Assembly (NCBI GenBank): GCA_002482775.1
Contig: DLGQ01000051.1
Span: forward strand, 1 to 25,263
Length of the DNA: 25,263 nucleotides
Direction: 5' to 3'
From: Flavobacteriales bacterium UBA7690
GTDB lineage: Bacteria; Bacteroidota; Bacteroidia; Flavobacteriales_F; PHOS-HE28
Shown here piece after piece: positions 22,591 to 25,263 of the stretch; position 1 is the first letter of the stretch, and every line of letters begins with the position of its first letter. The translations under genes were made by a program, and so were the position numbers. The notes below the pieces were generated by a model. That model saw only the letters and a program-made list of their open reading frames with translations, did no database searches and was not told the DNA's origin.

Positions 22591-23730
22591 TCACCGATAC
22601 TTGAACCACGCCCCCAGGAAAGGGTTGTACGGCGCATACACCGGCTTGCCTTTTTCCGCCGTGTGTTCGGTCACGTAGACCAGCTCCCGATCGATCAAGG
22701 CTTGCAGCGCCATCACCAACGCCGCCGAAGAGGGGAGGTCGTACTTGCGGATGAACGCGTTGCCGGTCGGAGTGTCCACTTCGCCTTCGCGTGAAATGGC
22801 AGCGAACAGGTCCCACTGGTTCTTGGTGAGCGCGCTGCGCAACGTGGCCATGATCGCGTCCTGCTCGCGCACGATGGAAAGCATCACCTGTACAATGGTG
22901 GCGCGCTCCAGCGGTCGTACATCGCCGAACAAGCGGTTCAGCAACACTTGCACGTAGTAGGTATGGCCACTGCACAGGTCATAGCAGAACAAGGCATCCT
23001 CCTTCTTTAACGTACGTCCGTGGCGCTTCATCACGTTCCGCGCGAAGTCGGCGTAGATGTTCCGGTCGATACGCTTCAGCTCCAACTGGTCTGCGCTGCC
23101 GTAGAACGGGTTCTTGGCATTGTTGAACAGGTCCAGCAGGATGTGGCGCTGGCTGCCGGAGAAGATGCACCGCACCTTGGTGCTCCGTTGTAGTTCCGTG
23201 CGCAACACCGCGTCCATACGAACACCCTCGAAGGTGACGATCTGCTGGAACTCGTCGATAGCCAGGAAGATGTTGCGGGATTGTTCGTTCAGGATCCGGA
23301 AGATCTCTCGCGTAGTGGCCGCTTCCTTTCGGCTCTTGCTGCGTTCCAGCGCGATGTTCGGATTGCCTGTCAGTTCGTCGACGCTGACCACAGGGCGTAG
23401 TGCCGAGAACCACTCCATCGCGTTCTTCAGGAATTGCTTCGGTGTGGGGTTCAACGCTTGGTGTACCGCGTTCAGCAGAATGGTGTTGAACTCGTGCGCG
23501 TCCTGTGCGGCATATACATCCGCGAACACGGTACGCGCACCACGCACTTTGCCCAGGTCGTTGAACACATGGTGGATCAGCCCGGTCTTGCCATAACGTC
23601 GCGGACTGTACAGCATCACGTTCCGCCCATTGCGCAAGGCCGATGAAATGGTCGCCGTCTCTTCGTCGCGGTCGCAGAAGAGCTGCGGCGATACATAGGC
23701 GTTCACACCGAAGGGGTTATCCACGAGCAT
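22591..23730 (-). CDS. Archaeal-type (ATPase_2) AAA ATPase with C-terminal winged helix
   Basis: This is a 379-residue cytoplasmic protein of the COG1672/PF01637 type. The N-terminus DNPFGVNAYVSPQLFCDRDEE is characteristic. The nucleotide loop is SPRRYGKTG (42-50, K48-T49), the group's variant of Walker A. Walker B is IFLAIDEFQQI (about 153-163), and sensor-like CIFSGSQRHIL follows. A lid part (about 215-285) precedes a winged-helix domain (about 295-365, LTKNQWDLFAAISREG to ALIDRELVYVTE) that may bind DNA. Such ATPases are abundant in Bacteroidota and archaea, with no settled function; some are near toxins or mobile genes. It is followed by the mazF-like gene and preceded by an AT-rich repeat region. 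Confidence 0.88.
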   Translation of the reverse strand: MLVDNPFGVNAYVSPQLFCDRDEETATISSALRNGRNVMLYSPRRYGKTGLIHHVFNDLGKVRGARTVFADVYAAQDAHEFNTILLNAVHQALNPTPKQFLKNAMEWFSALRPVVSVDELTGNPNIALERSKSRKEAATTREIFRILNEQSRNIFLAIDEFQQIVTFEGVRMDAVLRTELQRSTKVRCIFSGSQRHILLDLFNNAKNPFYGSADQLELKRIDRNIYADFARNVMKRHGRTLKKEDALFCYDLCSGHTYYVQVLLNRLFGDVRPLERATIVQVMLSIVREQDAIMATLRSALTKNQWDLFAAISREGEVDTPTGNAFIRKYDLPSSAALVMALQALIDRELVYVTEHTAEKGKPVYAPYNPFLGAWFKYR

Positions 23731-23735
23731 GGTAA

Positions 23736-23743
23736 CGAAGGTA
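23736..23743 (-). promoter_or_regulatory. Candidate -7 box of the ATPase-mazF-like operon
   Basis: On the minus strand TACCTTCG matches TAnnTTTG at all but one defined position and ends 5 bases before the ATG at 23730, so a transcript from it would be nearly leaderless. The upstream TTG element is not visible; instead the space holds the TTACTAA repeats. Confidence 0.35.
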
Positions 23744-23750
23744 TGGTAAA

Positions 23751-23797
23751 ATAGGTTAGTATACCTTACTAAGGAAAGCTTACTAATATTACCTAAG
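23751..23797. promoter_or_regulatory. AT-rich repeat cluster, possible operator of the ATPase-mazF-like operon
   Basis: On the plus strand CTTACTAA occurs at 23765-23772 and again at 23779-23786 (14-base period), and an inverted half TTAGTA lies at 23756-23761. The first copy is part of the near-palindrome CCTTACTAAGG (23764-23774). TAGGT (about 23752-23756) and ACCTA (about 23791-23795) bracket the cluster. The region is far more AT-rich than its surroundings and ends about 20 bases upstream of the ATPase start, so it overlaps where RNA polymerase would bind. This arrangement fits a repressor binding site; the protein that binds is unknown. Confidence 0.4.
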
Positions 23798-23836
23798 CGG
23801 TTTGCACCCCTGCCGGATGGAGCGAGCCGGAACGAA

Positions 23837-23902
23837 GAACGCCGGAGCGGACCATCCCACCCCGGCGTTCATGCGAGTTGTCTCTCCGGGCTTGACCCGG
23901 AG
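23837..23902 (-). terminator. Two hairpins after the acyl-CoA dehydrogenase gene
   Basis: GAACGCCGG (23837-23845) pairs with CCGGCGTTC (23862-23870) with a 16-base loop; on the minus strand it is followed by TTCGTTCC. A second stem, CTCCGGG (23884-23890) with CCCGGAG (23896-23902), has a 5-base loop and is the nearer one to the stop at 23919. Together they probably end transcription of the acyl-CoA dehydrogenase. The remaining bases of this 188-base gap belong to the ATPase control region. Confidence 0.5.
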
Positions 23903-23918
23903 TCGCCCGATCTTCTGA

Positions 23919-25263
23919 TCAGTAGCAGTACTTCCCTTCCCCGATCATCCTCTTCGCGATCGTCTTCCGCAGTTCGGCCGTGTTCAGGTTCGTGTTCTTG
24001 CTGAAGCGTTTCGCACCCATCAGCATCGCCTGGCGCTCATCGCCCTCAGCGAAGTTGTTCACGGCTTCTTTCGCGTACTTGTGGATGCGGTCCGCCGCAT
24101 CGTGGATGTACAATTGGCACATGGCGATCTGCTCGGCCACGTTCGCTGCTCCTTTCATGTCGGCGAGCTTCAGCGTGCGCAACAACACGCTTTCCGCGAG
24201 GTAGGTGTCGATCACGATGTCCGCGATGTGCATCAAGGTCTCCTGGTGCTTCGCCAGCTCCAATCCAAGCTTCTGTGCGGCACCACCGGCGGTCATCAGC
24301 ACGGCCTTCTTGAAGTTCGCCACCAAGCGCTTCTCGTCACCCAGCAACGAATCATCGGGTTCGGGGAAGTCGGGGATCCCCATTAGCTCACCGGCTACCG
24401 CTTGCGCCGGACCCATCAGATCAAGCTGACCTTTCATGGCACGCTTCAGCAACATGTCCACCGTCAGCATGCGATTGATCTCGTTCGTGCCCTCGAAGAT
24501 CCGGTTGATGCGGCTGTCGCGGTACGCGCGCTCCACGGGACTCTCGGCGCTGTAGCCCATGCCGCCGTAGATCTGCACGCCTTCATCGCAGACGTAGTCC
24601 AGGCATTCGCTGCCGGCCACTTTCAGGATCGCCGCTTCGGCCGCGTATTGTTCCACGCCTTTCAGCAACGCCTTCGAATGGTCGGCGCCCGCGGCTTCCA
24701 AGGCTTCGATCGCTTGTTCCATATCGTGGCTGCAGCGGTACGTCGCGCTCTCCACCACGTAGCAGTAGGTGGCCTGGTCGGCCAGCTTTTGGCGGATCGC
24801 ACCGAACGCGCTGATCGGCTTACCGAACTGGATGCGCTCGTTGGCGTACTTCACGCTCTGGTCCACCACGGCCTTCGCGCCGCCCAACGCCGCACCGGCC
24901 AATTTGATCCGACCGATGTTCAGGATGTTCACCGCGATCTTGAAGCCGTTCTGCCGCTCGCTCAGCATGTTCTCCACGGGAACCTTGCAGTCGTTGAAGA
25001 ACACCTGCCGCGTGCTGCTGCCCTTGATCCCCATCTTCTTCTCCTCGGGGTTCAATGTGATCCCACCGAAGTCCTTCTCCACTATGAAGGCCGTGAGGTT
25101 CTCATCATCGCCGATCTTGGCGAACACCGTGAAGATGTCCGCGAAGCCACCGTTGGTGATCCACATCTTCTGACCGTTCAGGATGTAGTGCTTGCCATCG
25201 TCGCTCAACACAGCCTTCGTTTTGCCGCTGTTCGCATCGCTGCCCGCGCCCGGCTCGGTCATG
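23919..25263 (-). CDS. Acyl-CoA dehydrogenase, 5' end outside window (partial)
   Basis: This FAD enzyme carries out the first step of fatty acid beta-oxidation, oxidising acyl-CoA to trans-2-enoyl-CoA. The first visible residues, MTEPGAGSDANSG, are the internal FAD/substrate motif usually near residue 130-150, so the N-terminal domain is outside the window and this Met is not the start. Visible next are WITNGGFADIFTVFAK, the C-terminal helical domain with RIQFGKPISAFGAIRQKLAD, VQIYGGMGYSAESPVERAYRD and FEGTNEINRML, whose Glu is the catalytic base. About 160 more residues follow the usual fold end, as in the long (about 600-residue) VLCAD-like form common in Bacteroidota. Stop TAG-type codon at 23919-23921. 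The electron acceptor would be ETF. Confidence 0.93.
   Translation of the reverse strand, partial: MTEPGAGSDANSGKTKAVLSDDGKHYILNGQKMWITNGGFADIFTVFAKIGDDENLTAFIVEKDFGGITLNPEEKKMGIKGSSTRQVFFNDCKVPVENMLSERQNGFKIAVNILNIGRIKLAGAALGGAKAVVDQSVKYANERIQFGKPISAFGAIRQKLADQATYCYVVESATYRCSHDMEQAIEALEAAGADHSKALLKGVEQYAAEAAILKVAGSECLDYVCDEGVQIYGGMGYSAESPVERAYRDSRINRIFEGTNEINRMLTVDMLLKRAMKGQLDLMGPAQAVAGELMGIPDFPEPDDSLLGDEKRLVANFKKAVLMTAGGAAQKLGLELAKHQETLMHIADIVIDTYLAESVLLRTLKLADMKGAANVAEQIAMCQLYIHDAADRIHKYAKEAVNNFAEGDERQAMLMGAKRFSKNTNLNTAELRKTIAKRMIGEGKYCY

Noticed and set aside
22580..22975. N-terminal extension of the MazF-like protein
   Set aside because: The extension lies wholly inside the ATPase coding sequence in another frame and has arginine/histidine-rich nonsense composition. 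ATG 22579 gives the normal family length.
1..25263. tRNA, rRNA, CRISPR array, transposase or attachment sites
   Set aside because: None recognised on either strand. The repeats seen are short and local.

Overview
The window looks like a chromosomal segment of a fairly GC-rich member of the Bacteroidota, most likely order Flavobacteriales. The evidence is the number of large secreted proteins with type IX secretion (T9SS) C-terminal sorting domains, a short Bacteroidota-type adenylate kinase beside hpt, OmpA-domain envelope proteins, weak or absent Shine-Dalgarno sequences, and promoter-like elements resembling the Bacteroidota -7 box TAnnTTTG. I saw no tRNA, rRNA, CRISPR array, insertion sequence or phage gene. 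No stretch longer than 300 bases lacks a gene.

Layout. (1) 1-5077, minus strand: two adjacent genes for secreted propeller-type T9SS cargo. The left one is cut by the window edge. The right one is broken by a one-base frameshift and an in-frame stop into three reading frames, which together would encode about 1485 residues. (2) 5277-6390, plus: hpt-adk, closed by a strong bidirectional terminator. (3) 6459-8753, minus: a T9SS surface protein whose leucine-rich-repeat-like part is much more AT-rich than the rest. It sits between hpt-adk and obg, which are usually neighbours in Bacteroidota. (4) 8891-13044, plus: obg, a PAP2 phosphatase, the fluoride channel gene crcB, a PafA-type periplasmic alkaline phosphatase, and a small DUF7793/STAS-like protein. 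Several junctions overlap by 4 bases. (5) 13103-14452, plus: a coiled-coil protein with a C-terminal OmpA domain. (6) 21495 down to 14461, minus: a six-gene run (N-terminal OmpA-domain protein, kelch/T9SS protein, O-methyltransferase, threonine aldolase, small secreted protein, HisKA_2 sensor kinase), with ATGA overlaps at three junctions. (7) 21661-22143, plus: a DinB-family protein. (8) 23730 down to 22214, minus: an archaeal-type (ATPase_2) AAA ATPase followed by a MazF/PemK-like protein, with no visible antitoxin and an AT-rich, repeat-bearing upstream region. (9) 25263 down to 23919, minus: a 5'-truncated acyl-CoA dehydrogenase.

Functionally the window mixes housekeeping (purine salvage, nucleotide balance, ribosome-associated GTPase, beta-oxidation), phosphate and fluoride handling at the envelope, and secreted proteins of unknown target. 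The most system-like unit is the ATPase plus MazF-like pair with its repeat-rich control region. Nothing here is firmly a new system. All family assignments come from reading motifs by eye, without database searches.
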